A DNA stretch of 64,000 bases. Origin: Cellulomonas xylanilytica. Lineage in GTDB: Bacteria > Actinomycetota > Actinomycetes > Actinomycetales > Cellulomonadaceae. The DNA is taken from the NCBI RefSeq assembly GCF_007989805.1, contig NZ_BJUB01000002.1:124001-188000 (forward strand), in the 5' to 3' direction. The notes beneath the pieces were generated by a model. It did not search any database. It saw only the letters and a program-made list of their open reading frames with translations, and was not told the DNA's origin. The translations under genes and the position numbers were made by a program. Shown here one piece after another: positions 17,456 through 24,893 of the stretch. Each line of letters opens with the position of its first letter. Within the stretch, counting starts at the first letter, position 1.

Positions 17456-18673
17456 TCAGCTCGTGCCGAGGTCGAGCGAACCGCTGGCCACGTCCGTGGT
17501 GTCCGCGCGCTTGACGCGGTCGAGGTACGTGCGCGCCTTGGTGGTCTCCGTCTCGAGCACCCCGATGGTCGTCGCCATCGAGTCGAGCGCCTTGACCTTG
17601 AACGTGTCGATCGAGTCCATCGTCGCGTAGATGTCCGAGAACGCCTGCTGCAGCTGCGGCAGGCCCACCGTCGCCTGCGCCGCCTGCTCCTGGATCCCCG
17701 CCGACTGCTCCTTGAGCATCTTGGCGGTCGACGCGATGAGGCCCGTCGTCGTGGTGTTCAGGGCCGTGATCTGGTCGAGCACGAGCCGCTGGTTGTTCAG
17801 GGCCTGGGCCACGATCACGGCGGTGCGCAAGGCGGCGACCGTGGTCGTCGTCGCCCGGTCGACGCCCTTGATGAGCTCGATGTTGTTCTTGATGATGATG
17901 TCGATCGCCAGGTAGCCCTGGATGGACACGGCCAGCTGCGTGAGCAGGTCCTGGTGCTTCTGGCGCACGTAGAACAGGACGTCCTCGCGCAGCGCCTTCG
18001 CGCGCGCCGGATCGGTCGCGTCGAGCTCCGCGATCGTCGTCGACAGGCGGGTGTCCAGCGCCTCGGCGACGTAGATGTACTGGTGCAGGCGGGCCATCGT
18101 GTCCCAGAGGTGCTGCTTCTCCAGGTTCAGCGCCGCGTTGTCCTTGCGCAGCTCGTCCTGCCCGTTGTAGAGCGCACGGACGATCGCGTCGATCTGCTTC
18201 TGCGAGCTCTCGTACCGGCGGAAGTAGTCGGTGAGCGAGTCGCCGAACGGGATGAGCCCGAGCAGCTTCTTGCCGATCGTGGCCTCGCTGGGGTCCAGGC
18301 TCTCGACCGTCTTGCGCAGGTCGAGCAGCGACTTGCTGACCTGCGACGTGCCGGACACGCCACCCTCGCGCAGCTCCTTGACCGGCATCTGCAGCAGCCG
18401 GTTCGAGGTGTCCGCGGCGGCGCGGATGTCGGAGTCACCCATGAGGCGGATGTCGTCGGCCTTGCCGGCCATCTCCGGCGACCCGATCTGGGCGGCCATG
18501 AGGCCGGTGACGTAGGAGTCGACCTTGGCGTTGAGCCCGGGCAGGGCGGCCTCGGGGATCTGCGGGGCCATCGCGGGAGCGGCCGTCGTCGCGACCGGTG
18601 CGACCGGGGCGGGAGCCTCCAGGGCGAACACCGACTGCGGTGCGGGGGGCTGCAGGGGGGCTGCCTCGGTCAT
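17456..18673 (-). CDS. telA: TelA-family 'toxic anion resistance' protein
   Basis: 405 aa, the normal TelA length. After a 60-residue Ala/Pro-rich start the protein is helical throughout, with the family features LLGLIPFGDSLTDYFRRYESSQKQID and then ALYNGQDELRKDNAALNLEKQHLW and FYVRQKHQDLLTQLAVSIQGYLAIDIIIKNN, here cut into parts. TelA relatives are linked to tellurite, bacteriocin and cell-envelope stress tolerance by an unknown mechanism. As first gene of the ten-gene operon it connects that stress family with PknG signalling. ATG at 18673 is preceded by AAGGACGA. Confidence 0.88.
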   Translation of the reverse strand: MTEAAPLQPPAPQSVFALEAPAPVAPVATTAAPAMAPQIPEAALPGLNAKVDSYVTGLMAAQIGSPEMAGKADDIRLMGDSDIRAAADTSNRLLQMPVKELREGGVSGTSQVSKSLLDLRKTVESLDPSEATIGKKLLGLIPFGDSLTDYFRRYESSQKQIDAIVRALYNGQDELRKDNAALNLEKQHLWDTMARLHQYIYVAEALDTRLSTTIAELDATDPARAKALREDVLFYVRQKHQDLLTQLAVSIQGYLAIDIIIKNNIELIKGVDRATTTTVAALRTAVIVAQALNNQRLVLDQITALNTTTTGLIASTAKMLKEQSAGIQEQAAQATVGLPQLQQAFSDIYATMDSIDTFKVKALDSMATTIGVLETETTKARTYLDRVKRADTTDVASGSLDLGTS

Positions 18674-18728
18674 CGTCGTCCTTCACGTCCAGCTCGGCGC
18701 AGAGGGCGGATCGCCCGCGTCCTCCATG

Positions 18729-18757
18729 GTCATCTACGAAGGTCATGGAATGGTCAA
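18729..18757 (-). promoter_or_regulatory. Probable promoter of the telA-pknG operon with repeated GGTCA boxes
   Basis: On the minus strand TTGACC (18757-18752) and GATGAC (18734-18729) are 17 bases apart, 56 bases before the telA start. On the plus strand GGTCAT, GGTCAT and GGTCAA occur at 18728, 18741 and 18752, so the promoter spans three near-identical boxes that could bind a regulator. The -35 is good and the -10 weak. Confidence 0.45.
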
Positions 18758-18869
18758 GTCCTCCTGCGGACATTAGCACGGGGGGCGGCTCACGAATCCC
18801 CGACCAACCGATCTCTGCCAGGATCCGTTCTTCTGCTGTGAGCACACACGACGGACGGGCAGGGGGCCG

Positions 18870-19442
18870 ATGAGCGCGCGGTGGGAGGGCCTGCTCGAAC
18901 AGCTGGTCCAGGAGCGGTGGTCGACGCTCCTGGCCCGTGCCACGCTCCTGGCCGCGACGCCGGCCGACGCGGAGGACCTGGTGCAGGACGCCCTGGTCGC
19001 CACCTTCTCCAGCCGCGCGCGCTTCACCTCCCTCGCCCAGGCGGAGTCGTACGTCCGCCGGGCCATCGCCACCCGCTCCATCGACCGCGCGCGCAGCGCA
19101 GCCAGCGAACGACGAGCCACCGACCGGGTCGCGGTCCGGCCGGAGCCGCCGGTCGAGACGACCCTGCCGGGCCTCGAGGTCGACGTCCTGGCCGCCCTCG
19201 CGCGACTGACCCCACGGCAGCGCGCGTGCGTCGTACTGCGGCACGTCGAGGACCTGTCGGTGGCGCAGACCGCCGACCAGCTCGGACTCAGCCCCGGCGC
19301 CGTCAAGCGGTACACGTCCGACGGCGCGACCGCGCTGCAGCGCTGGCTGGGGACCACCACCGACCCCCGGCCCGGCGACCACGAACGCCCGACCGTCGAG
19401 CTCGTCGACGGCAGCTCGACGACGAGGGGAGACCGGTCATGA
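18870..19442 (+). CDS. ECF-type (SigE-like) RNA polymerase sigma factor
   Basis: 190 aa. Region 2 is at residues 20-75 (PADAEDLVQDALVATF and AESYVRRAIATRSIDRAR) and region 4 at about 105-155 (LTPRQRACVVLRHVEDLSVAQTAD and LSPGAVKRYTSDGATALQRW), the actinobacterial SigE/SigE-family pattern. The C-terminal 35 residues after region 4 are acidic and Thr-rich. AGGGGG lies just before the ATG. The next gene overlaps by four bases and carries a single membrane helix, suggesting a cognate regulator. Divergent from the telA-pknG operon across a 196-base gap. Confidence 0.9.
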   Translation: MSARWEGLLEQLVQERWSTLLARATLLAATPADAEDLVQDALVATFSSRARFTSLAQAESYVRRAIATRSIDRARSAASERRATDRVAVRPEPPVETTLPGLEVDVLAALARLTPRQRACVVLRHVEDLSVAQTADQLGLSPGAVKRYTSDGATALQRWLGTTTDPRPGDHERPTVELVDGSSTTRGDRS

Positions 19443-20908
19443 GTGACCTCGGACAGCTGCTGGCCGCCACCGAGACCGCGGTGGCGCGCGCCCGGGCCAC
19501 CTCCACCCCGCCGCCCGACGCGCTGGCCGGGACCCTGCGGCGCGTGCGACGACGCCGGACCGTCCGGCACTCGGTGCAGTCGGTGGCGGGCGTCGCCGTG
19601 GTCGCTGCGCTCGGCGTGACGGCGTGGCTCGGCACGCACGTGCCGGACCCACCCGCCCCGGCGACCACCGGCACGCCGACCGCGAGCCCGACGACGACGC
19701 CCACGCCCACCCCGACGCCCGCGGCCGTCGCTCCCGCGGCGACGGTCCACGTCGCCGACCCGTGGCCGGTGCCCGACGGGCTGATCGAGTCCACCGGCCC
19801 CGGCTGGTCGCTGGTGCAGGACATGCAGACCCGGACCGGCACCGACCCGTCGAAGGCCACGCCGGAGGACTACCGCACCCTGCTCACGCTGGTCTCCCCC
19901 GCCGGTGAGCACCACCCGCTGCTCGAGGTGGCCAGCGACCGCGTGCTGACGGGGTGGTTCGACTGGACGGCCGGTCAGCCGATGGTCCTCTTCACCAGCA
20001 CGGACCACTCCGCGGCCAGCCCGGAGCAGCTGGCCGGCACGCTCGACCTGCGCACGGGTGACCTCACCCCCTGGGCGGACCTGCCGGCGAGCGCCATGTG
20101 GATCGGCGGGACGCGTCAGGGCACGACGGTCTGGGCCGTGCCGCAGTGGGACGACACCGACATGCCCGACGGGGGGATGCCGATGCCGCGCAACGTGCTG
20201 GGCCCGCAGCTGCGCATGCACGGCTTCGCACCGACCGAGTTCCGGTTGACGGTGCGTGCCCCGGACGGCACGCAGCGCGACCTCGGCCCGATCGACGACT
20301 CCCGGTACACGACGTCGCTCAGCCCGGACGGCCGGTGGGTCACGGCGACCGCCGCCGACGGCGGCCTGCTGCTCGTCGACCTGCGGTCAGGCACCAGCAC
20401 GACCGCCTCCCAGGTGCCCGCGGAGCCGCCCTGCACGGTCGGCGGGTGGACGGGCCCCGACGAGCTGCTCCTGTCCTGCGGCGTCCCGGCCGAGCTCCGG
20501 GTGCTCGATGCCCGGGAGCCGTCGTCGGCACCCCGCACGGTGGGGACGTCCGAGTTCACGGTCGTCGACGCGACGCCGCTCGGCGACGGTCGCGTGGCGC
20601 TGGGGATCCTCACCCAGGAGGCGCCGTGCGACGTCGGCGGTGACGCGGCCGTGCTCGCCGACGGCGTGGTCTCCCCGCTCACCGGCCAGTGGGGACCGTA
20701 CGACCACGCCTCCGGGTCCCAGGTCGCCGGCGGCTCCGTGCTCACGGAGCTCAACGTGTGCTACGTCGGTCACGGGAAGGCGGGGCGGCAGCGCACGATC
20801 AGCACCGACGCGACCACCGGCGCCGTCACCGAGCTGGGCTCCCTGGTGGGCGAGGTCACCGACGACGGGTGGGACCGCTCGCTGTACGGCTGGCTCGTCG
20901 GCCGGTGA
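19439..20908 (+). CDS. Membrane-anchored beta-propeller-like protein, candidate sigma-factor regulator
   Basis: 489 aa. Residues 1-45 are cytoplasmic and basic (LRRVRRRRTVRHS), residues 47-66 form one membrane helix, residues 75-105 are a Thr/Pro-rich linker and the rest is an extracytoplasmic beta-rich domain with repeated motifs such as TTSLSPDGRWVTA and DGGLLLVDLRSG, typical of WD/PD40-like propellers. Cotranslation with the sigma factor (overlap ATGA at 19439-19442) suggests it restrains it, but the HxxxCxxC zinc motif of classical anti-sigma factors is absent. Confidence 0.75.
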   Translation: MSDLGQLLAATETAVARARATSTPPPDALAGTLRRVRRRRTVRHSVQSVAGVAVVAALGVTAWLGTHVPDPPAPATTGTPTASPTTTPTPTPTPAAVAPAATVHVADPWPVPDGLIESTGPGWSLVQDMQTRTGTDPSKATPEDYRTLLTLVSPAGEHHPLLEVASDRVLTGWFDWTAGQPMVLFTSTDHSAASPEQLAGTLDLRTGDLTPWADLPASAMWIGGTRQGTTVWAVPQWDDTDMPDGGMPMPRNVLGPQLRMHGFAPTEFRLTVRAPDGTQRDLGPIDDSRYTTSLSPDGRWVTATAADGGLLLVDLRSGTSTTASQVPAEPPCTVGGWTGPDELLLSCGVPAELRVLDAREPSSAPRTVGTSEFTVVDATPLGDGRVALGILTQEAPCDVGGDAAVLADGVVSPLTGQWGPYDHASGSQVAGGSVLTELNVCYVGHGKAGRQRTISTDATTGAVTELGSLVGEVTDDGWDRSLYGWLVGR

Positions 20909-20980
20909 CGCGTCGCGCCGGCACTGGCGGGCGCCGGACGATCAGGGGAGGATCACCCGACGACGAGCGCGGAGGTACCT

Positions 20981-21454
20981 GTGTCCCACGACGACTTCAC
21001 TGACGGCCCCACCGACAGCGCCACCGACAGCACCACCGACGGGAAGCCGTCCATCGACGAGCGCCTCCGGCGCCTCGGCATGGCCAAGGACCTGCAGCGC
21101 GCGATGGCGGCGGGCATCGGCCGGCTGCCGGTGAGCGACACGACGAAGAGCTCGCTCACGTCGACGAGCGCCACCGCGGTCGCCGTCGTCGGGGAGACGA
21201 CCGTGGCGCTGGCGAAGGGTGCGGTCGAGGCGGGCAAGGGCGCGGTGACCGCCGCCAAGGAGGGCACCGAGACGTTCCAGCGGACTCGCCACGAGCAGGC
21301 GACCGCGTCGTACGTGGTCCCGGAACCGGTGGTCGACGACCGGACCGACGACGTGACCACCCGCCTGGAGCGCCTGAGCCGGCTGCACCGGGACGGGCAC
21401 CTCGACGACGTCGAGTACGCCGAGGCCAAGGCGAGGGTCATCGCCGGCGAGTAG
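20981..21454 (+). CDS. SHOCT-domain protein
   Basis: 157 aa. An acidic Asp/Thr-rich N-terminus is followed by a helical, Ala-rich middle with an 11-residue-like periodicity (TVALAKGAVEAGKGAVTAAKEG), and a C-terminal SHOCT motif, ERLSRLHRDGHLDDVEYAEAK, normally found at the ends of small membrane or oligomeric proteins. GTG is used as start, with GGAGG seven bases upstream. Its TAG is immediately followed by the stop of the convergent SulP gene, with no base between. Function unknown. Confidence 0.8.
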   Translation: MSHDDFTDGPTDSATDSTTDGKPSIDERLRRLGMAKDLQRAMAAGIGRLPVSDTTKSSLTSTSATAVAVVGETTVALAKGAVEAGKGAVTAAKEGTETFQRTRHEQATASYVVPEPVVDDRTDDVTTRLERLSRLHRDGHLDDVEYAEAKARVIAGE

Positions 21455-23164
21455 CTAGTCCGTCGCGTCGCGCGGCTGCTGGGCGCGGTGGGCCTCGACG
21501 GCCCGGTGCACGCTGCCGTGCAGCTTGTCGGGACCCAGCCGGTCGACGACCCCGTCGCGGGCGAGCGTCGCGCGCACCGACGGCTTGACCCGCGCCAGCC
21601 GGACCGTGACGTCGTGGTCCTGCGCCAGGGCGAGGATCTCGTGCAGGGTGGCGGCGCCCTGGGCGTCGACGATCGTGATGGCACCGCAGTCGATCACGAT
21701 CGCCGACAGCCCGGGGTTCGCCTCGGCGACCTCGCGCACCCGGTCCTCCAGCGCGTCCGCGGTCGCGAAGAACAGGCCGCCGTCGATGCGGATCACGGCG
21801 ATGTCCGGCTCCGGCTCGTCGTCGGCGTGCTCACCGAGCTCGCGGAACACCTGGGTGCCCCGCTCCCGGACCATGAGCGGCAGGGAGGGCCGGGTGGTCA
21901 CGGAGACCAGCCACAGCAGCGACAGGCCGATCCCGACGAGCACGCCGGCCAGCACGCCGACCAGCACCGTGCTGACCAGGGCGACGATCGCGATCCAGAA
22001 GTCGAACCGCTGCACCCGGGCGAGCCGGCGGAGCGCGGCGACGTCCATCATCCCCATGACGACGGCCTCGATGATGATCGCCGCGAGCACCGCCGTGGGC
22101 AGTCCCGAGAACAGCGGCGCCAGCAGGACCAGCGTGAGCAGCACCATCACGCCGGACGTCAGGGACGCCACCGGCGTGCGTGCGCCGGTGCGGTCGTTCA
22201 GGGAGCTCGCGGACAGGCTCGTCGACACGGGCATGCCCTGCAGCAGCCCGGCACCCACGTTCGCGGCGCCCTGCGCGAACGACTCCTGGTCGATGTCGAC
22301 CCGGTACCGGTGCCGGGCGGCGAACGTGCGGGCGTCCCCCGCCGTCTGCGAGAACCCGATCATCACCAGCGCCACGGACGCGAGCGCGACGGTCGCGACG
22401 TTGTCGAGGAGCAGGGCCACGTCGGGCACCTCGACCGACGGCAGCCCGCGGGGCACGTCGCCCACCAGGGCGACCCCGCGCTCGCCCAGGTCGAGGAGCC
22501 AGGTGGCGAGCAGCCCACCGACGACGAGGACGAGCGCGCCGGGGACGCGCGGTGCGACGCGACGCAGACCGAAGACCGTCACGAGCGCGACCACGCCGAC
22601 CACGACGGTCGCGCGGTTCACGTCGCCGAGCGTGCCGAGCCACGACCACAGCTCCTGCGGTGGCGTGGACCCCTCGGCGCTGGTCCCCGTGATCTTGGGC
22701 AGCTCACCCACGACGACGTCGATCGCCGCGCCGAACAGGAACCCCGTGACGACGGCACGCGACAGGAACTGCGCGATCCACCCCATCCGCAGCACCGCGA
22801 GGACGAGGAACACGACGCCGGAGACCAGCGTGATCCCGGCGACGAACGGCGCCGCCTGCGCCCCCGTGAGGCCGACCGCGAGGACCGCGCTCGCCGCGAC
22901 GGCGGCGAGACCGGAGCTGGGTCCGGTCGAGATCTGCCGGCTCGTGCCGAAGATCGCGTAGAGGATCGCCCCGGCCGCGGCGGCGTACAGACCGTTCTGC
23001 AGCGGGATGCCGGCGATGCCCGCGTAGCCGAGGTTCTTGGGGACGATCAGCGCCGCGACGGCGACACCGGCGGCCACGTCGGTGCGCAGCCACCGCCGGT
23101 CGTAGGTGCGCAGCACCTCGACGATCGGCACCCGGTCGGACCAGCGGCGACACCCCGCACCCAT
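21455..23164 (-). CDS. SulP (SLC26) anion transporter with C-terminal STAS domain
   Basis: 569 aa. The transport domain (residues 1-430) shows the SulP opening with RTDVAAGVAVAALIVPKNLGYA and then ISTGPSSGLAAVAAS, and about twelve helices; the STAS domain (residues 470-569) contains AIVIDCGAITIVDAQGAATLHE. Members move sulfate, bicarbonate or other anions; the substrate is not readable here. The start ATG at 23164 is favoured because TATGGT ends 6 bases upstream, fitting a leaderless message; longer upstream frames overlap the divergent acetyltransferase and are not plausible. Confidence 0.9.
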   Translation of the reverse strand: MGAGCRRWSDRVPIVEVLRTYDRRWLRTDVAAGVAVAALIVPKNLGYAGIAGIPLQNGLYAAAAGAILYAIFGTSRQISTGPSSGLAAVAASAVLAVGLTGAQAAPFVAGITLVSGVVFLVLAVLRMGWIAQFLSRAVVTGFLFGAAIDVVVGELPKITGTSAEGSTPPQELWSWLGTLGDVNRATVVVGVVALVTVFGLRRVAPRVPGALVLVVGGLLATWLLDLGERGVALVGDVPRGLPSVEVPDVALLLDNVATVALASVALVMIGFSQTAGDARTFAARHRYRVDIDQESFAQGAANVGAGLLQGMPVSTSLSASSLNDRTGARTPVASLTSGVMVLLTLVLLAPLFSGLPTAVLAAIIIEAVVMGMMDVAALRRLARVQRFDFWIAIVALVSTVLVGVLAGVLVGIGLSLLWLVSVTTRPSLPLMVRERGTQVFRELGEHADDEPEPDIAVIRIDGGLFFATADALEDRVREVAEANPGLSAIVIDCGAITIVDAQGAATLHEILALAQDHDVTVRLARVKPSVRATLARDGVVDRLGPDKLHGSVHRAVEAHRAQQPRDATD

Positions 23165-23170
23165 CTCCGG

Positions 23171-23206
23171 ACCATAGCGAGGACCACGGGATCCGACAGG
23201 TACTTT
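23171..23206. promoter_or_regulatory. Compact divergent promoter pair for sulP and the acetyltransferase
   Basis: Minus-strand TATGGT (23176-23171) ends 6 bases before the sulP ATG and plus-strand TACTTT (23201-23206) ends 6 bases before the GTG of the acetyltransferase. Only 48 bases separate the two start codons, so both transcripts appear leaderless and their polymerase sites overlap. Confidence 0.5.
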
Positions 23207-23212
23207 CGTCTG

Positions 23213-23707
23213 GTGACCTTCGACCCCCCGCGGGCCGCCACCCCGGCCGACGTCGACGACATCCACGCGCTGCGCCGGTCCCTGGAGGACTGGATGGCGG
23301 AGCACGGCACGGTGCAGTGGCCGCGAGGGTCGCTCACCCGGGAGCGCATCGCCGCGCAGGTCGACGCCGGCGAGTGGTGGGTCGTGCTCGACGACCGGCT
23401 CGGGCTGGTGGGCACGGTCCGGCTGCTGTGGACCGACCCCGACTTCTGGGGCGACGACCACACCCCGGCGGTCTACGTGCACGGCCTGATGGTCGACCGT
23501 CGCGCGGCCGGCCAGGGACTGGGCACCACGCTGCTCGACTGGGCGGCCGCCCGCGGGGGCGACGCGGGGGTGGGTCTGTTCCGGCTGGACTGCCGGACCA
23601 CCAACCCCGTCCTGCGCACCTACTACGAGGGGCACGGGTTCCGGGCGGTCGGGCAGCGCGACTTCGCCGAGTTCTCGTGCACGCTGCTGGAGCGCTCCCT
23701 ACCGTAG
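23213..23707 (+). CDS. GNAT-family N-acetyltransferase
   Basis: 164 aa. The acetyl-CoA-binding motif A is at about residues 82-105 (VYVHGLMVDRRAAGQGLGTTLLDWA) with the R/Q-x-x-G-x-G/A loop, and motif B near the C-terminus (RLDCRTTNPVLRTYYEGHGF). The target cannot be told from sequence. GTG start, apparently leaderless. The downstream VOC gene begins 4 bases after its TAG. Confidence 0.88.
   Translation: MTFDPPRAATPADVDDIHALRRSLEDWMAEHGTVQWPRGSLTRERIAAQVDAGEWWVVLDDRLGLVGTVRLLWTDPDFWGDDHTPAVYVHGLMVDRRAAGQGLGTTLLDWAAARGGDAGVGLFRLDCRTTNPVLRTYYEGHGFRAVGQRDFAEFSCTLLERSLP
23700..23705 (+). promoter_or_regulatory. -10 element TACCGT inside the acetyltransferase stop region
   Basis: TACCGT ends 6 bases before the ATG at 23712; the GGGGG directly touching the ATG is too close to be a ribosome site. 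This may give the VOC gene its own leaderless transcript in addition to read-through. Confidence 0.4.
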
Positions 23708-23711
23708 GGGG

Positions 23712-24527
23712 ATGCAGCGGACCTATCCCCACGGCGTGACGTCCTGGGTGGACCTGGAGCAGGCGGACGTCGACGCGGCGACGGCGTTCTACGGAGCCGT
23801 ACTGGGGTGGACGTTCCACGACGCGGCGCCGCCGGACGCACCGTCCCGGTACGTCGTCGCGCAGGTGGACGGGCTCGACGCGGCGGGCATCGGCAGCGGG
23901 ACCCCGGACGGGCCCGGCTGGCAGACCTATGTCTCCGTCGACGACCTGCAGCCCGTCCTCGACGCGGTGGCCGCCGCCGGCGGGACCGTCACCGCCGGAC
24001 CGACCGTGGCCGGTGAGGGCGGGACCTGGGCCGAGCTCGCCGACCCCACCGGGGCGGTCCTGCGGCTGTGGCAGGCGAACCGGCGGCTGGGAGCGCAGGT
24101 GGTCAACGCCCCCGGCGCCTGGAACTTCAGCGACCTGCACGCCGACGACCCGGCGACCGGGTTCTACGAGACGGTCTTCGGGTGGGAGATCACCGACGCG
24201 TGGTTCGCCACGATGATCCGCGTACCCGGGTACGGCGACCACCTGGCCGCCACCACCGACCCGGACATCCGCGAGCGGCAGGCCAGCGTGTCCGTCCCGC
24301 CCGGGTTCGCGGACGCGATCGGCTGGGTGGCGCCCGCCGAGGAGGGTGAGCCGCCGCACTGGCACGTGACCTTCGCGGTCGCCGACCGGGACGCCACCGC
24401 GGCGCTGGTCACCGAGAACGGCGGCGAGGTGCTCGCGGTCGAGGAGTCGCAGTGGGCGCGCACGGCGACGGTCCGGGACCCGCAGGGCGCGGTCTTCACC
24501 GTCAGCCAGTTCACCCCGCCGGAGTGA
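23712..24527 (+). CDS. Two-domain VOC (glyoxalase/dioxygenase superfamily) protein
   Basis: 271 aa made of two vicinal-oxygen-chelate modules, residues 1-130 and 135-271, each with the pattern YxxVLGW/YETVFGW at the start and an ADPTGAVLRLWQ or DPQGAVFTVSQF ending. The pattern matches the CFP-32/27 kDa antigen-like hydroxylase family in actinobacteria; the true substrate is unknown. Its last 17 bases overlap the convergent HNH gene. Confidence 0.85.
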   Translation: MQRTYPHGVTSWVDLEQADVDAATAFYGAVLGWTFHDAAPPDAPSRYVVAQVDGLDAAGIGSGTPDGPGWQTYVSVDDLQPVLDAVAAAGGTVTAGPTVAGEGGTWAELADPTGAVLRLWQANRRLGAQVVNAPGAWNFSDLHADDPATGFYETVFGWEITDAWFATMIRVPGYGDHLAATTDPDIRERQASVSVPPGFADAIGWVAPAEEGEPPHWHVTFAVADRDATAALVTENGGEVLAVEESQWARTATVRDPQGAVFTVSQFTPPE

Positions 24528-24879
24528 CGGGCGCGAACCGCTGCGCCAGCTCCCGCTGGACCTGCACGTGCTTCTCCAGGAACGCCCGCTCGTCGAGCCG
24601 CTTGCGGCGCAGCCAGCCGGTGACCTCGTCGTTGCACTTGCTCGCGTTGCAGGAGCCGCAGGCGGGCGCGATGTTGTCCAGCGTGTAGCGGCCGCCGCGC
24701 GAGATCGGCAGGACGCAGTCGCGCTGCAGCGGCGTGCCGGTGACCCCGCAGTACGCGCAGCCGCCCCAGGCCGCGGTCAGCGCGGCCCACTGCTCGGGGA
24801 GCAGGTCGTGCTCGACGGCGGCCATGCGACGCCTGCGACGCGCCGCGTACCGCGCCTGGCGCGTTCCCTTGGCCGGCAT
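24511..24879 (-). CDS. HNH endonuclease
   Basis: 122 aa. A very basic N-terminus (RYAARRRRRM) precedes a zinc-bound HNH fold: CAYCG at about 41-45, LQRDCVLPISRGGRYTLDNIAPACGSCNASK with the second CxxC. The first His of the motif is replaced (DCVLPISRGG rather than DHVxPxxRGG), so activity is uncertain. The ATG at 24879 has TAGCGT ending 7 bases upstream and no ribosome site. No restriction or toxin partner lies beside it. Confidence 0.82.
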   Translation of the reverse strand: MPAKGTRQARYAARRRRRMAAVEHDLLPEQWAALTAAWGGCAYCGVTGTPLQRDCVLPISRGGRYTLDNIAPACGSCNASKCNDEVTGWLRRKRLDERAFLEKHVQVQRELAQRFAPVTPAG

Positions 24880-24886
24880 GAGCGCC

Positions 24887-24892
24887 ACGCTA
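24887..24892 (-). promoter_or_regulatory. -10 element TAGCGT of the HNH gene
   Basis: On the minus strand TAGCGT (24892-24887) ends 7 bases before the ATG at 24879, fitting a leaderless transcript. It lies just in front of the stop of the kinase gene, so HNH has its own promoter rather than relying on that operon. Confidence 0.45.
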
Positions 24893-24893
24893 G

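Noticed and set aside
21488..23707. A 739-codon plus-strand frame ending in the acetyltransferase
   Set aside because: Antisense to the well supported SulP gene; only the part from 23213 matches a GNAT protein.
24511..24879. HNH gene as part of a restriction, toxin or homing element
   Set aside because: It stands alone with its own promoter, without methylase, specificity or immunity gene beside it.
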